Source: JBKPNJ01 sp963695705 (GTDB lineage Bacteria > Actinomycetota > Actinomycetes > Propionibacteriales > Nocardioidaceae). From it: 64,000 nt of DNA. Numbering within the stretch: position 1 is the stretch's first letter; each line of letters begins with the position of its first letter. The notes under the pieces are model-generated. The model searched no databases. It saw only the letters and a list, made by a program, of their open reading frames with translations, and had not been told where the DNA came from. This document shows positions 26,494 to 33,634 of the stretch, one piece after another. The DNA lies in the NCBI GenBank assembly GCA_963695705.1, contig CAVOHB010000001.1, forward strand, positions 124,001 to 188,000, read 5' to 3'. The position numbers were made by a program, and so were the translations under genes.

Positions 26494-27508
26494 CGAGGGT
26501 GATCGCGAACCGCGAGGCGACGCCGTCGCGGATCTCGCGGGCGAGCGTCAGCAGGTCGTCGGTGCTGGCGGTACCGCTGTTGGTCAGCGCGAGCGTGTGC
26601 TTCGACGACACCGCCGCTCCTCCCCTCCGGTGTCCGCGCTCGAACCCCGCGTGCTCGATCAGCCAGGCGGCACCGACCTTGACCCGCCCGTCCGCGTGCG
26701 GCCATCGCGGGGCAGCCTCCGGCAGGCCGGCGGCGGTCGACACGTCGACAACAGGGTTGGTGAAGAACGACCCGGCACTCCACGTGTCGTGGTCATCGTC
26801 GTCGAGCACCATGCCCTTGGCCCGGCGCAGGGCCAGGACGGCCTCCCTGACCTCGGCCGCCGGCGCCCGCCGGCCGAGGGGAACGCCCAGGATCCGGGCC
26901 AGCTCGGCGTACGACACGGGCGATCCGAGCCGGTCGCGCCGCAGCCGGAAGGTCACCGAGACCACGACGTGCCGGTTCGGGTCGGCCTTGAACCGGCTCG
27001 TGCGGTAACCGAAACGGCACTCCGCCGCGGGCAGCGTCACCTCTCGCGCGGCCACCCGCTCCCACGCCCGGACGGAGGCGATCGTCTGCGACACCTCCTG
27101 GCCGTACGCGCCGACGTTCTGTACCGGCGTCGCGCCGACCCGGCCGGGGATGCCGCTGAGCGCCTCAATGCCGCTCCATCCCGACTCGACGGCGCGGGAG
27201 ACCAGGGCGTCCCACGGCTCGCCGGCCCGGGCGCGGACCGCGACACCGTCACCCTCCGGGTCGCCCTCGACGTCGATGCCCCGTGAGTTGAGCGCGACGA
27301 CGGTGCCGTCGAACCCGGCATCGGCGACCACCAGGTTGCTCCCGTCACCGAGCAGCAGCAGCGGCTCCGTGGCCGCGTCGGCTCGGCGTACCGACTCGAC
27401 GATCTCGGCGGTCGACCCGGCGTCGATCACCCGGGTCGCCGGACCACCGAGACGGAGCGTGGTCCGTTCGGCCAGCGACACGTTCGCGGTCTCCAGCACC
27501 GGATCCAC
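26459..27508 (-). CDS. murB: UDP-N-acetylenolpyruvoylglucosamine reductase
   Basis: Flavoenzyme that completes UDP-MurNAc synthesis for peptidoglycan, using NADPH. The 349-residue product has the FAD-binding PP-loop (TTLRLGGPATRVID) and LLLLGDGSNLVVAD near residue 55. IEALSGIPGRVGATPVQNVG lies near 115-134, YRTSRFK near 168, and WSAGSFFTNPVV carries the catalytic serine near 245. The start is GTG at 27508, 3 bases after the MaoC gene's stop, so it is co-transcribed with the two dehydratase genes. Its 3' end overlaps the convergent deaminase by 35 bases. Confidence 0.95.
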   Translation of the reverse strand: MDPVLETANVSLAERTTLRLGGPATRVIDAGSTAEIVESVRRADAATEPLLLLGDGSNLVVADAGFDGTVVALNSRGIDVEGDPEGDGVAVRARAGEPWDALVSRAVESGWSGIEALSGIPGRVGATPVQNVGAYGQEVSQTIASVRAWERVAAREVTLPAAECRFGYRTSRFKADPNRHVVVSVTFRLRRDRLGSPVSYAELARILGVPLGRRAPAAEVREAVLALRRAKGMVLDDDDHDTWSAGSFFTNPVVDVSTAAGLPEAAPRWPHADGRVKVGAAWLIEHAGFERGHRRGGAAVSSKHTLALTNSGTASTDDLLTLAREIRDGVASRFAITLVNEPTLVGCRL

Positions 27509-27511
27509 CTC

Positions 27512-27925
27512 TCAGTCAGGTGGTCGGACGGTGGCCCGCGCCATCCCGAGCACCACGCGGTCGCCGTTGACCGCCGTCAGGTCGATCCGTACCGTGCCGT
27601 CGGGATTGACCCGGCTGACCACGCCGCTGACCTCCAGTACGGTGCCGTCGTCGTCGTCGGGCACCGGAACGGGCTTGGTGAAGCGCACGCCGTACTCCAG
27701 CACGTTCGCAACCCCGCCGGCCCAGGTGGTGAGCGCCCGGCCGGCCAGCGCCATCGTGAGCATCCCGTGGGCGATGACACCGGGCAGGCCGACCGACCTG
27801 GCCACCCGGTCACTCCAGTGGATCGGGTTGAAGTCGCCCGATGCGCCCGCGTAGCGAACCAGGTCGGCGCGCCGGATCACGTACGTCTGCGTGCCGAGAT
27901 CGGTGCCGGCCTCGAAGCCGCTCAT
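27512..27925 (-). CDS. MaoC-type (R)-hydratase/dehydratase, HadB-like
   Basis: Hot-dog fold hydratase, 137 residues from ATG 27925. The hydratase-2 signature is clear: YAGASGDFNPIHWSDRVARS then GLPGVIAHGMLTMALAGRA, with the catalytic Asp and His in GDFNPIH. The start overlaps the end of the upstream partner as ATGA. In mycobacteria the equivalent pair (HadA/HadB), in the same rpmG-hadA-hadB context, dehydrates 3-hydroxyacyl-ACP in fatty-acid elongation. Here the substrate is inferred, since most actinobacteria with these genes lack mycolates. This is probably the catalytic member of the heterodimer. Confidence 0.87.
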   Translation of the reverse strand: MSGFEAGTDLGTQTYVIRRADLVRYAGASGDFNPIHWSDRVARSVGLPGVIAHGMLTMALAGRALTTWAGGVANVLEYGVRFTKPVPVPDDDDGTVLEVSGVVSRVNPDGTVRIDLTAVNGDRVVLGMARATVRPPD

Positions 27926-28338
27926 CCGGCCGGCTGTTCGGCCTGGTGCACCAGCGTCGCGTGGGCGGTGCACACGTGCTCGCCCCCGAGGGTGACGATC
28001 TCGCTGCGGGTCTTGAGGATGTCAGCACCGCCCGCCTGGCGGACGGCGTTGATCGTCAGCTGGGCGGTCACGACGTCCCCCGCCGTCAACGGTCGGCTCT
28101 GTACGAAGCGCTGGTCGCCGTGCACCACGCGGTGCAACGACATGCCCGCCAGCGGGTGGGCCATCAGCTGTTGCAGCGCGCTGAACGCCACCACGATCGG
28201 GAACGTCGGCGGCGCCTCCGTGGCCGCGCCGGTGCTGTCGCCTATCGCCTGACGGAACTCGCGGATCTTGGCCCGGGTGATCTCGTACGGCTCGGTCGCC
28301 GGGAGCGTCATGCCGCTCAACGCGGGATCCACGGCCAT
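27922..28338 (-). CDS. FAS1-like/MaoC N-terminal dehydratase, HadA-like
   Basis: The 138-residue product belongs to the non-catalytic or partner hot-dog family: EITRAKIREFRQAIGDSTGA, then FPIVVAFSALQQLMA, VVHGDQRFVQSRPLTAGDVV and HVCTAHATLVH. It overlaps the HadB-like gene by 4 bases, which supports a stable 1:1 complex. The expected catalytic hydratase motif is absent, as in HadA proteins. It lies in an operon-like run with murB and downstream of the lipoprotein and rpmG. Confidence 0.85.
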   Translation of the reverse strand: MAVDPALSGMTLPATEPYEITRAKIREFRQAIGDSTGAATEAPPTFPIVVAFSALQQLMAHPLAGMSLHRVVHGDQRFVQSRPLTAGDVVTAQLTINAVRQAGGADILKTRSEIVTLGGEHVCTAHATLVHQAEQPAG

Positions 28339-28372
28339 GACGGCGAACCTAGCAGCGCCGCCGGTCTCCCGG

Positions 28373-28957
28373 TCAGGCGCTCCAGATGCCTTGGCTCTTG
28401 GTCACCCGCCAGCCATCGGAGCCGTTGTGGAGCGTGTAGAGATAGCCGCCCTGCAGCCCGCAGTCCGCCCGGCCGTCGACGCCGATCTTGACCGTGTCAC
28501 CGGTGGGAGGCACTGCACCGAGGGAGATCACGACGTCGCGCTTGCCGTGCCGGTCGCAGTTCAGTCGTCCGGTGATCGACGCGTCGTCGATGCTGTGCAC
28601 CCATGTCACCCGGTAGTGATCGCCGAGGAGATTGCTCAGCTGGTCCTGCACAGCCTGGTCGATGGGTTGCCCCGGACCGCGGTCGCTGGACGTCCCGGTG
28701 CGGTCGACGAGATAGACGGTGCCCATGATGTCCGCCGGAGTCTGACCCTCACGGGACAGGAAGCGTTCCAGCACCGCGGCGTATGCGGCGGCCTGGCGCT
28801 GCGGCGCCGGGGCGGGCGGTGTGGACGCGGGGGGTGGCTCCTGAGTCGAGGTCGACGTGCCGGCCGGGCTGGGTCTCGTCGTGGTGTCATTCGCAGCGGC
28901 ACAGCCGGCAGCCACGACGATCACGGTCGACACGGCGAGCAGCTTGAACGCACGCAT
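28373..28957 (-). CDS. Putative secreted lipoprotein
   Basis: The 194-residue protein starts with MRAFKLLAVSTVIVVAAGCA, a lipoprotein signal with lipobox AAGC at residues 16-19. A Ser/Thr/Pro-rich linker follows (about residues 25-52), then a folded domain with two cysteines (GRLNCDRH and GRADCGLQG) that may form a disulphide. I do not recognise the domain. The gene sits between rpmG and the HadA-like gene on the same strand. It is probably anchored on the outer face of the membrane; the role is unknown. Confidence 0.75.
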   Translation of the reverse strand: MRAFKLLAVSTVIVVAAGCAAANDTTTRPSPAGTSTSTQEPPPASTPPAPAPQRQAAAYAAVLERFLSREGQTPADIMGTVYLVDRTGTSSDRGPGQPIDQAVQDQLSNLLGDHYRVTWVHSIDDASITGRLNCDRHGKRDVVISLGAVPPTGDTVKIGVDGRADCGLQGGYLYTLHNGSDGWRVTKSQGIWSA

Positions 28958-29159
28958 CTGACCTCCGTGGAGTGCGTCGATTGTGCCCTAGGACAACGGC
29001 CGCGCCTCGGCATGGCCGGGCCGTCCGGTCCCGTTCCGTACGTTCGTACGCGTGCCAGGTAGACGCAGCGCGGCCACCGGCGGTTCCTCCCACGCTTGCG
29101 TCATGCACGGGAGGGTCCTGGGCCTCTGAGATCGGCCTCAAATGGATGACGCAAGGCAA

Positions 29160-29186
29160 AGCCGGCGCCGTTTCGGGTCGCCGGCT
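29160..29186 (-). terminator. Terminator after rpmG
   Basis: On the reverse strand AGCCGGCG and CGCCGGCT form an 8-bp stem with an 11-base loop, followed by TTGCCTTGC. It lies 17 bases after the rpmG stop. The rest of 28958-29203 shows no gene. Confidence 0.65.
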
Positions 29187-29203
29187 CGGCTGGCTGGGAC
29201 GCG

Positions 29204-29374
29204 CTAGCGGGTCTCGCGGTGGGCCCGGTGGCAGCGGCAGCGGGGGCAGAACTTCTTCAGCTCGAGCCGGTCGGGATCGTTGCGACGATTCTTCTTGGTG
29301 ATGTAGTTGCGCTCTTTGCACTCAGTGCACGCCAAGGTGATCTTGGGGCGGATGTCGGTGCTCTTGCTTGCCAC
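29204..29374 (-). CDS. rpmG: 50S ribosomal protein L33 (zinc-binding type)
   Basis: Small 50S protein of 56 residues, read from GTG at 29374 to TAG at 29204: MASKSTDIRPKITLACTECK, then NYITKKNRRNDPDRLELKKF and CPRC. Two CxxC pairs (CTEC and CPRC) show the zinc-ribbon, C-plus form, which is replaced by a zinc-free paralogue under zinc starvation in many actinobacteria. The C-terminus CRCHRAHRETR carries an extra cysteine. It follows tRNA-Thr and tRNA-Met, the conserved actinobacterial order. Confidence 0.95.
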   Translation of the reverse strand: MASKSTDIRPKITLACTECKERNYITKKNRRNDPDRLELKKFCPRCRCHRAHRETR

Positions 29375-29470
29375 GGTGCCTCATTCTCGGAGTCGGCGGT
29401 GCCTGTCGATCATACCGGCAGCGCGATGCTGCCCTGCCGATAGCGGGAGCGCGGCCCAGCGCGGGCCGAG

Positions 29471-29544
29471 TAGCGGGGGCGGGACTCGAACCCGCGACAC
29501 CACGATTATGAGCCGTGTGCTCTGACCACCTGAGCTACCCCGCC
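29471..29544 (-). tRNA. tRNA-Met (anticodon CAT, elongator type)
   Basis: A 74-nt cloverleaf on the reverse strand. The acceptor GGCGGGG pairs with CCCCGCT, including a G-T closing pair, and the discriminator is A. The D-arm is TAGCTCAGGTGG, the anticodon loop CTCATAA, the T-loop TTCGAGT. The paired 1-72 position argues against an initiator tRNA. A tRNA-Ile2 with modified CAT cannot be fully excluded. Confidence 0.93.
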
Positions 29545-29586
29545 TCCGGGCCGGTCCTCGTTGCCCGAGCGGCGAGAACGTCCCAG

Positions 29587-29659
29587 AGCCCCAATACGGA
29601 ATCGAACCGTAGACCTTCTCCTTACCATGGAGACGCTCTACCGACTGAGCTATTGGGGC
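29587..29659 (-). tRNA. tRNA-Thr (anticodon GGT)
   Basis: A 73-nt cloverleaf on the reverse strand. The acceptor GCCCCAA pairs with TTGGGGC and the discriminator is T. The anticodon stem TCTCC/GGAGA encloses ATGGTAA, and the T-loop is TTCGATT. It lies 42 bases upstream of tRNA-Met and is probably co-transcribed with it and rpmG. Confidence 0.96.
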
Positions 29660-29742
29660 GAGCGACCTCAGACGATACACACCGTGTAGCGGCGGTCGCC
29701 AATCAGCCCGCGGCCGGGTCCGCGCGAGCGAGCCGTGACCGA

Positions 29743-30738
29743 CTATCGGTTCCGCGGGTTGCGTCGAGGGCGGAGCGTCACGTTCGGCAACGCCGGCGCA
29801 GGCAGGCGCCGAGGGCTGCCCCGATAGCCCTCGACGCGTCCGAACCGGTCCGACTCGTGCTGCCATTCCGAGCGGAAGGCGGCGATCTCGTCATGGCTGC
29901 GGCCGACGAAGTTCCACCACATCACGATCTCCTCGTCGAGTGGCTCGCCGCCGAGTAGTACGACCCGGGCCGGCTCGTCGGTGCGGTTGGTCATCGTCAG
30001 GGCGGGCGTACCCGTTCCGATGTAGCCGAGCTCGGAACGGGCGAGCTCGGTGTCGGCGAGCATGACCGGCCCGTTGTCGACGAGTACGCCGTGTTCGAAG
30101 GCCGGGTCGACGTCGAGCCGTACCCGGGAGTGCGGCTGCATCGTGATCTCAGCGCCGACCAGCGGGCTGAACGCGGCGATCGGAGAGCTCTCACCGACCA
30201 GCGTGCCCAGGAAGACCCGCACCGAAGCACCCTCGAGCGCGACCGACGTCGGAACGTGATGCTGGAAGGCCCGGGGTGCGTCCCGGGAACGGTCCGGCAA
30301 CGCCACCCACAGCTGAACACCGTGCAGAATCGTCGTTCGCGGCGTGGACACCTCCGAATGGCAGATCCCGCGGCCACCCGTCATCAGGTTCAGCTCACCC
30401 GGCCGAACCGTGGCATGCACCCCGCTGCTGTCGCGGTGCTCGATCTCGCCGGCGAACAACCAGCTGACCGTCTGTAGTCCGGTGTGCGGGTGCGGGCCGA
30501 CGTCCATGCCACCGGTAGCGGTGACGCTGTCCGGACCGTAGTGGTCGGCGAAGCACCACGCACCGATCAACGAGCGCTGTCGTTGGGGCAGTGTCCGTCG
30601 CACCGACATCGCCCGTAGACCCCCCAGCGGCACCTCGCGAGCGGTGATCACCTCGACCTGTGGGCGACCGGTTTCGTCAACGGTGGCCGGCCCGCGCTCA
30701 CAGTGGATCTCTGCCGGACGGGCCGCGACGTTGCTCAT
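29743..30738 (-). CDS. Pirin-family protein
   Basis: Cupin-fold metalloprotein; some bacterial pirins act as quercetinases or modulate pyruvate metabolism. The 331-residue product starts at ATG 30738 (MSNVAARPAEIHCERG). The iron ligands are visible: GPHPHTGLQTVSWLFAGEIE at about residues 82-101, and GGRGICHSEVS near 122. The second cupin covers about residues 170-290, with LLGGEPLDEEIVMWWNFVGR conserved. The last 40 residues are basic. It is monocistronic, between the tRNA-Thr/Met cluster and a decayed tRNA-Tyr copy. Substrate unknown. Confidence 0.9.
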   Translation of the reverse strand: MSNVAARPAEIHCERGPATVDETGRPQVEVITAREVPLGGLRAMSVRRTLPQRQRSLIGAWCFADHYGPDSVTATGGMDVGPHPHTGLQTVSWLFAGEIEHRDSSGVHATVRPGELNLMTGGRGICHSEVSTPRTTILHGVQLWVALPDRSRDAPRAFQHHVPTSVALEGASVRVFLGTLVGESSPIAAFSPLVGAEITMQPHSRVRLDVDPAFEHGVLVDNGPVMLADTELARSELGYIGTGTPALTMTNRTDEPARVVLLGGEPLDEEIVMWWNFVGRSHDEIAAFRSEWQHESDRFGRVEGYRGSPRRLPAPALPNVTLRPRRNPRNR

Positions 30739-30779
30739 GGGGCGCCCCTTTCCGCTTTCCGCGATGCCGTAGCCGTCGG

Positions 30780-30834
30780 GGTGGCAGTGTTGGGTTCGAA
30801 CCAACGGAGGCTGAGGCGGTGGATTCACAGTCCG
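30780..30834 (-). pseudogene. Decayed tRNA-Tyr copy (3' half)
   Basis: Fifty-five bases on the reverse strand match the 3' half of the intact tRNA-Tyr (31721-31802) from the anticodon stem through the T-arm to GCCACC, with four substitutions and one deletion. The T-arm GTTGGTTCGAACCCAAC is identical. The anticodon loop reads CTGTGAA instead of CTGTAAA, one anticodon-stem pair is lost, and no 5' acceptor strand can be found, so it should not function. The orientation and position beyond the 3' end of the intact gene are those left by an element that integrated at the tRNA 3' end. A decayed tandem duplicate is the alternative. Confidence 0.65.
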
Positions 30835-30891
30835 CCGCTGCCGGAGGCGGACCTCGGGGTCCGACAATATAACGGCAACCTTCGACCGCTC

Positions 30892-30921
30892 TTGGAACAG
30901 ATCACCAAGTGGCGTTACGGT
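30892..30921 (+). promoter_or_regulatory. Weak candidate promoter for the charged repeat protein
   Basis: TTGGAA (30892-30897), an 18-base spacer and TACGGT (30916-30921) lie 36 bases before the GTG start at 30958. The surrounding bases are less GC-rich than the genome norm. Sequence match only. Confidence 0.3.
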
Positions 30922-30957
30922 CCAAATGCGGCCAATACGGGGAGACGAGGACGCGCA

Positions 30958-31590
30958 GTGGCGCAACGACGCGATGGCGAGCATGGCTCAGACACCCAGC
31001 GGGACCGGGAGACCGCTGCCGAGGCGCGCGACCGGGCTGCCGATGTGCGCGATGAGATCGCGGATGAACGTGATCACACCGCCGAGCGGCGTGACACGGA
31101 CGCCGACCACCGCGACGCTCGTGCCCTTGATCGTGACGCCGACATCGACGCGGTCGTCTCGGCTGGAATCGATCGTGACAGGAAGGCTGACGACCGGGAC
31201 ACGGCCGCGGAGCGCCGCACCATGGCCGGGAACTTGCGCGACTTCCTCCAGCAGGACCCGGACGAGGACGCCTACGACGATCGAACCGCCGCGCAGGAAG
31301 ACCACCGACGGGCTCGAGACGACCGGCAGTCGGCGGCCGAGGACCGCTCAGAGCTCGCCGAGACCGCCGAGTCCGCCGTGCACAACGTTCGCGAGGCCGC
31401 CAAGGAACGATCGGCTGCTGACGAGGACCGTGAGGACTCCGCACACGACCGCGGTGACGCGGCCGACGACCGAGCGGAGTCCGCCGCCGACCGCGCGCAA
31501 GCAGCTGAACCGGTAGACGCCGGCGAAGCCCTGGATCACTCCGGCGGGCAGCCTTCGTCTCGGTCACGTCGGGACCGCAACAGTCCCTGA
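30958..31590 (+). CDS. Highly charged Arg/Asp heptad-repeat protein
   Basis: The predicted 210-residue soluble protein starts at GTG 30958 after the Shine-Dalgarno-like GACGAGGA. It is built almost wholly of Asp, Arg, Ala and Glu in short repeats such as TAAEARDRAADVRDEIADER and DHTAERRDTDADHRDARALD, which predict long coiled or extended charged helices. Similar RD-A repeats occur in actinobacterial proteins in front of GGDEF, PAS or receiver domains, but no such domain is present here. There is no signal peptide. It is the only gene between the decayed and intact tRNA-Tyr copies. The frame is open upstream, but that part overlaps the decayed tRNA. Function unknown. Confidence 0.65.
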   Translation: MAQRRDGEHGSDTQRDRETAAEARDRAADVRDEIADERDHTAERRDTDADHRDARALDRDADIDAVVSAGIDRDRKADDRDTAAERRTMAGNLRDFLQQDPDEDAYDDRTAAQEDHRRARDDRQSAAEDRSELAETAESAVHNVREAAKERSAADEDREDSAHDRGDAADDRAESAADRAQAAEPVDAGEALDHSGGQPSSRSRRDRNSP

Positions 31591-31720
31591 ACGAGGGGCC
31601 CACGACCGAGGAAACCTCAGACCCCCGCCCCCGGCGACACCAGACCACGCGGCTTTGGGCCCGGTGCGGCGACGGCGAGGCCGACGCTGGGGAGTAGAGC
31701 GGGGACAGGGTTCGCGCTGG

Positions 31721-31802
31721 TGGCAGGTGTTGGGTTCGAACCAACGTAGGCTGAGCCGGCGGATTTACAGTCCGCTCCCTTTGGCCACTCGGGCAACCTG
31801 CC
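31721..31802 (-). tRNA. tRNA-Tyr (anticodon GTA)
   Basis: An 82-nt type II tRNA on the reverse strand. The acceptor GGCAGGT pairs with ACCTGCC and the discriminator is A. The anticodon stem GCGGA/TCCGC encloses CTGTAAA, a long variable arm GGCTCAGCCTACG follows, and the T-arm is GTTGGTTCGAACCCAAC. It lies 93 bases upstream of yajQ on the opposite strand. Confidence 0.96.
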
Positions 31803-31895
31803 GATGTGCCCCCAGTGCGCTCGGGGCAGCGAGTGGAAACAATAGCGCAGTCCGATCATCTGACCGAAGCCGTCTCGACGCACCTTGGAGGACCC

Positions 31896-32390
31896 GTGGC
31901 CGGCGACTCGTCGTTCGACATCGTGAGCAAGATCGACCGGCAGGAGGTGGACAACGCACTCAACCAAGCCGCTCGGGAGATCTCTCAGCGGTTCGACTTC
32001 AAGAACACCGGAGCGAGCATCGCCTGGTCCGGTGACAGGGGCGTCGAGATGTCGGCCAACGCCGAGGAACGCGTGCTGGCCGTCCTCGACGTCTTCAAGG
32101 AGAAGCTGGTGAAGCGTGGCGTCTCGCTGAAGGTGCTGGATGCCGACGAGCCGCGGTCCTCGGGCAAGGACGTCAAGATCTCCGCCACCCTCAAGGAGGG
32201 GATAAGCCAGGAGCAGGCCAAGAAGGTCTCCAGGCTGATCCGGGACGACGGGCCCAAGGGTGTCAAGGTCCAGATCCAGGGTGACGAGCTCCGCGTGTCG
32301 AGCAAGAAGCGCGACGACCTGCAGGCCGTCATCGCCCTGGTCAAGGGTGAGGACTACGACTTCGCGGTGCAGTTCACCAACTACCGCTGA
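31896..32390 (+). CDS. yajQ: YajQ-family nucleotide-binding protein
   Basis: Small two-domain protein of the YajQ/UPF0234 family; members bind nucleotides, and a homologue binds cyclic-di-GMP. The start is GTG at 31896, shortly after GGAGGA, giving 164 residues; the longer frame from 31806 overlaps tRNA-Tyr's 5' flank. Conserved blocks are DSSFDIVSKIDRQEVDNALN, REISQRFDFKNTG, DVKISATLKEGISQEQAKKV and, at the end, DYDFAVQFTNYR. The last 5 codons and stop are copied at 33609-33630, probably as an integration scar. Confidence 0.93.
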   Translation: MAGDSSFDIVSKIDRQEVDNALNQAAREISQRFDFKNTGASIAWSGDRGVEMSANAEERVLAVLDVFKEKLVKRGVSLKVLDADEPRSSGKDVKISATLKEGISQEQAKKVSRLIRDDGPKGVKVQIQGDELRVSSKKRDDLQAVIALVKGEDYDFAVQFTNYR

Positions 32391-32395
32391 TCTGG
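32374..32395 (+). repeat. Direct repeat, left copy (3' end of yajQ; putative attL)
   Basis: TCACCAACTACCGCTGATCT and two further G bases cover the last codons and stop of yajQ. The same sequence with 20 of 21 core bases identical recurs at 33609-33630. The 16-base core CACCAACTACCGCTGA is exact. The integrase remnant begins 26 bases inside it. Confidence 0.7.
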
Positions 32396-32420
32396 GCTGT
32401 TTGCGCTGGTCAGCGCGCTG

Positions 32421-32682
32421 TCACTGCTCGTCAGTCCGCACGGAGTCCGCAGGGAGTACGCCGACCAGCCACATCAACTCGGCCGCGGCCGCTCGGGTGC
32501 GGTCATCTGCGGTGGGCCACAGGTGGCTGTAGGTGTTGAGGGTGATTAAGGCACTGGCGTGGCCAAGTGCACGCTGGACGGTGACCACGTCGATGAGGCC
32601 GCTGGCGCGCCTCCCCGTACGCACGCCAGTAGCGCAGCGTGTCGACGGAGATGCCGAGGTAGTCGGGACGTGGACGAACTGA
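32421..32682 (-). pseudogene. Scar of an excisionase/integrase pair
   Basis: On the reverse strand, 32682 to about 32610 reads VRPRPDYLGISVDTLRYWRAYG, given here in two parts: VRPRPDYLGISV and DTLRYWRAYG. This is the recognition helix region of MerR/Xis-type excisionases, with no start codon after an upstream stop. In another frame, 32624-32421 reads VVTVQRALGHASALITLNTY then SHLWPTADDRTRAAAAEL, the C-terminal box of a tyrosine recombinase with its LGH histidine and the catalytic tyrosine region. The two frames meet without the central part of either gene. An internal deletion fused the end of an xis-int cassette. The remnant is unlikely to be active. Confidence 0.75.
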
Positions 32683-32911
32683 TCAAGTCAAGGACGCTGT
32701 CGCGGCAAGGGAGTCGGATAGCAGCGCGGTATCGCGAGGAGCGGCGCCGAGTCGACCGGGTGGTTCGCGAAGCCAAACGCTCGGCTCCCGAAGCAGCCCA
32801 GCGCCGCGAAACTTGGTCCACGCGGGCGCAAGCGAAGATCCGCGCACTCTAACGGCCCGACACCGCCGGGCAGCCAGCGACGCCTCGCCGGACTTCACTC
32901 GTTGGCGCGTC
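32683..32911. other. Non-coding or decayed stretch after the integrase scar
   Basis: A forward frame from GTG 32670 to TAA 32852 would encode 60 very basic residues (MDELIKSRTLSRQGSRIAAR at its start), but it has no convincing ribosome site and overlaps the scar. I see no other gene. With 32391-32682 this makes about 520 bases without an intact gene. Confidence 0.4.
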
Positions 32912-33325
32912 TTACGACCGACGCCAGGAGGACTTGCCAACTTCGTGCTCGAAGGCTGGGCGCACATCAACGGTGTCGTAGATGATGTGCAGCTCCTCGA
33001 TCCTCCCGTCCGCCCCGAGCGTCGCCACGTCCACCACGTCGAACGGTGCCTCCGTCCCGGAGGGCAGTTGCCAGTCGAAATGGAACCAGAAGCTCACCGT
33101 GGTCCGGTCGGTCGCGTCTTTGCCGCTCATCACCGACTTCAGCGTGAGGTTCGCTCGACCCGTGTCCGCGAACAACGCTGGGTAGAAGTCACGGGCTGGC
33201 TGGGGTCCATAGAGCGGGGAGTGGACGACCCCTTCGTCGGCGAAGAGTCCGATGACGAGGTCGACATCAGAGGCGGTGAGAGCGCGAAGGTACGTGGCAA
33301 CGAGGTCCTCTGCTGTGGTCGACAT
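32912..33325 (-). CDS. SnoaL-like / NTF2-fold protein
   Basis: The predicted 137-residue protein starts at ATG 33325 (MSTTAEDLVATYLRALTASD). It follows the SnoaL/ketosteroid-isomerase-like plan: an N-terminal helix, VDLVIGLFADEGVVHSPLYG, FYPALFADTGR, SFWFHFDWQLPSG and VVDVATLGADGRIEELHIIY with terminal tail. The family holds small hydrolases, isomerases and binding proteins; no substrate can be inferred. It lies between the two copies of the yajQ 3' repeat and so may be cargo of a lost element. The same strand as the int scar. Confidence 0.75.
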   Translation of the reverse strand: MSTTAEDLVATYLRALTASDVDLVIGLFADEGVVHSPLYGPQPARDFYPALFADTGRANLTLKSVMSGKDATDRTTVSFWFHFDWQLPSGTEAPFDVVDVATLGADGRIEELHIIYDTVDVRPAFEHEVGKSSWRRS

Positions 33326-33634
33326 CCGCCCGACGCTACCTCGGCTCGACCGTCCGCACATGCCGCAGATAGCGTGCGCTCGCAGACGCACGCGTACCGG
33401 ACCGAGCTGAGCGGACTGCGGGTCCGCGAGACCGTCACCGGGGACCTGCCAGGAGCCATCGCGACGATTCGCCTGGAGCTGGAGCAGTCCACACAGTCCG
33501 CAAAGAATCGAGGAGTAGCCGTGACCGACCACCAGGCGGCGTACACCCAGACCGCCGATTCACGCTCAACCAGTCCCCACCGCCACTCATTGAGCACCCC
33601 GACCCCCTCCACCAACTACCGCTGAACTGGACAC
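33326..33634. other. Gap between SnoaL-like gene and pxpA
   Basis: No recognised gene. A forward frame from GTG 33521, preceded by GAGGAG, encodes 34 residues (MTDHQAAYTQTADSRSTSPH at the start) and ends in STNYR inside the right copy of the yajQ 3' repeat. It may be the stub of a gene cut by integration or deletion. Confidence 0.35.
33609..33630 (+). repeat. Direct repeat, right copy (putative attR)
   Basis: CCACCAACTACCGCTGAACT and two G bases repeat the yajQ 3' end (32374-32395), 1.23 kb away in the same orientation. The codons TNYR-stop are even kept in frame. It marks the likely outer limit of the lost element, 4 bases before pxpA. Confidence 0.7.

Noticed and set aside
30780..30834. 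A functional tRNA-His, from the GTG in the anticodon loop
   Set aside because: No acceptor pairing, a broken anticodon stem and clear descent from tRNA-Tyr.
33139..33615. Reverse frame of 158 codons across the SnoaL-like gene and the gap
   Set aside because: It overlaps the better supported SnoaL-like gene in another frame and has no domain.
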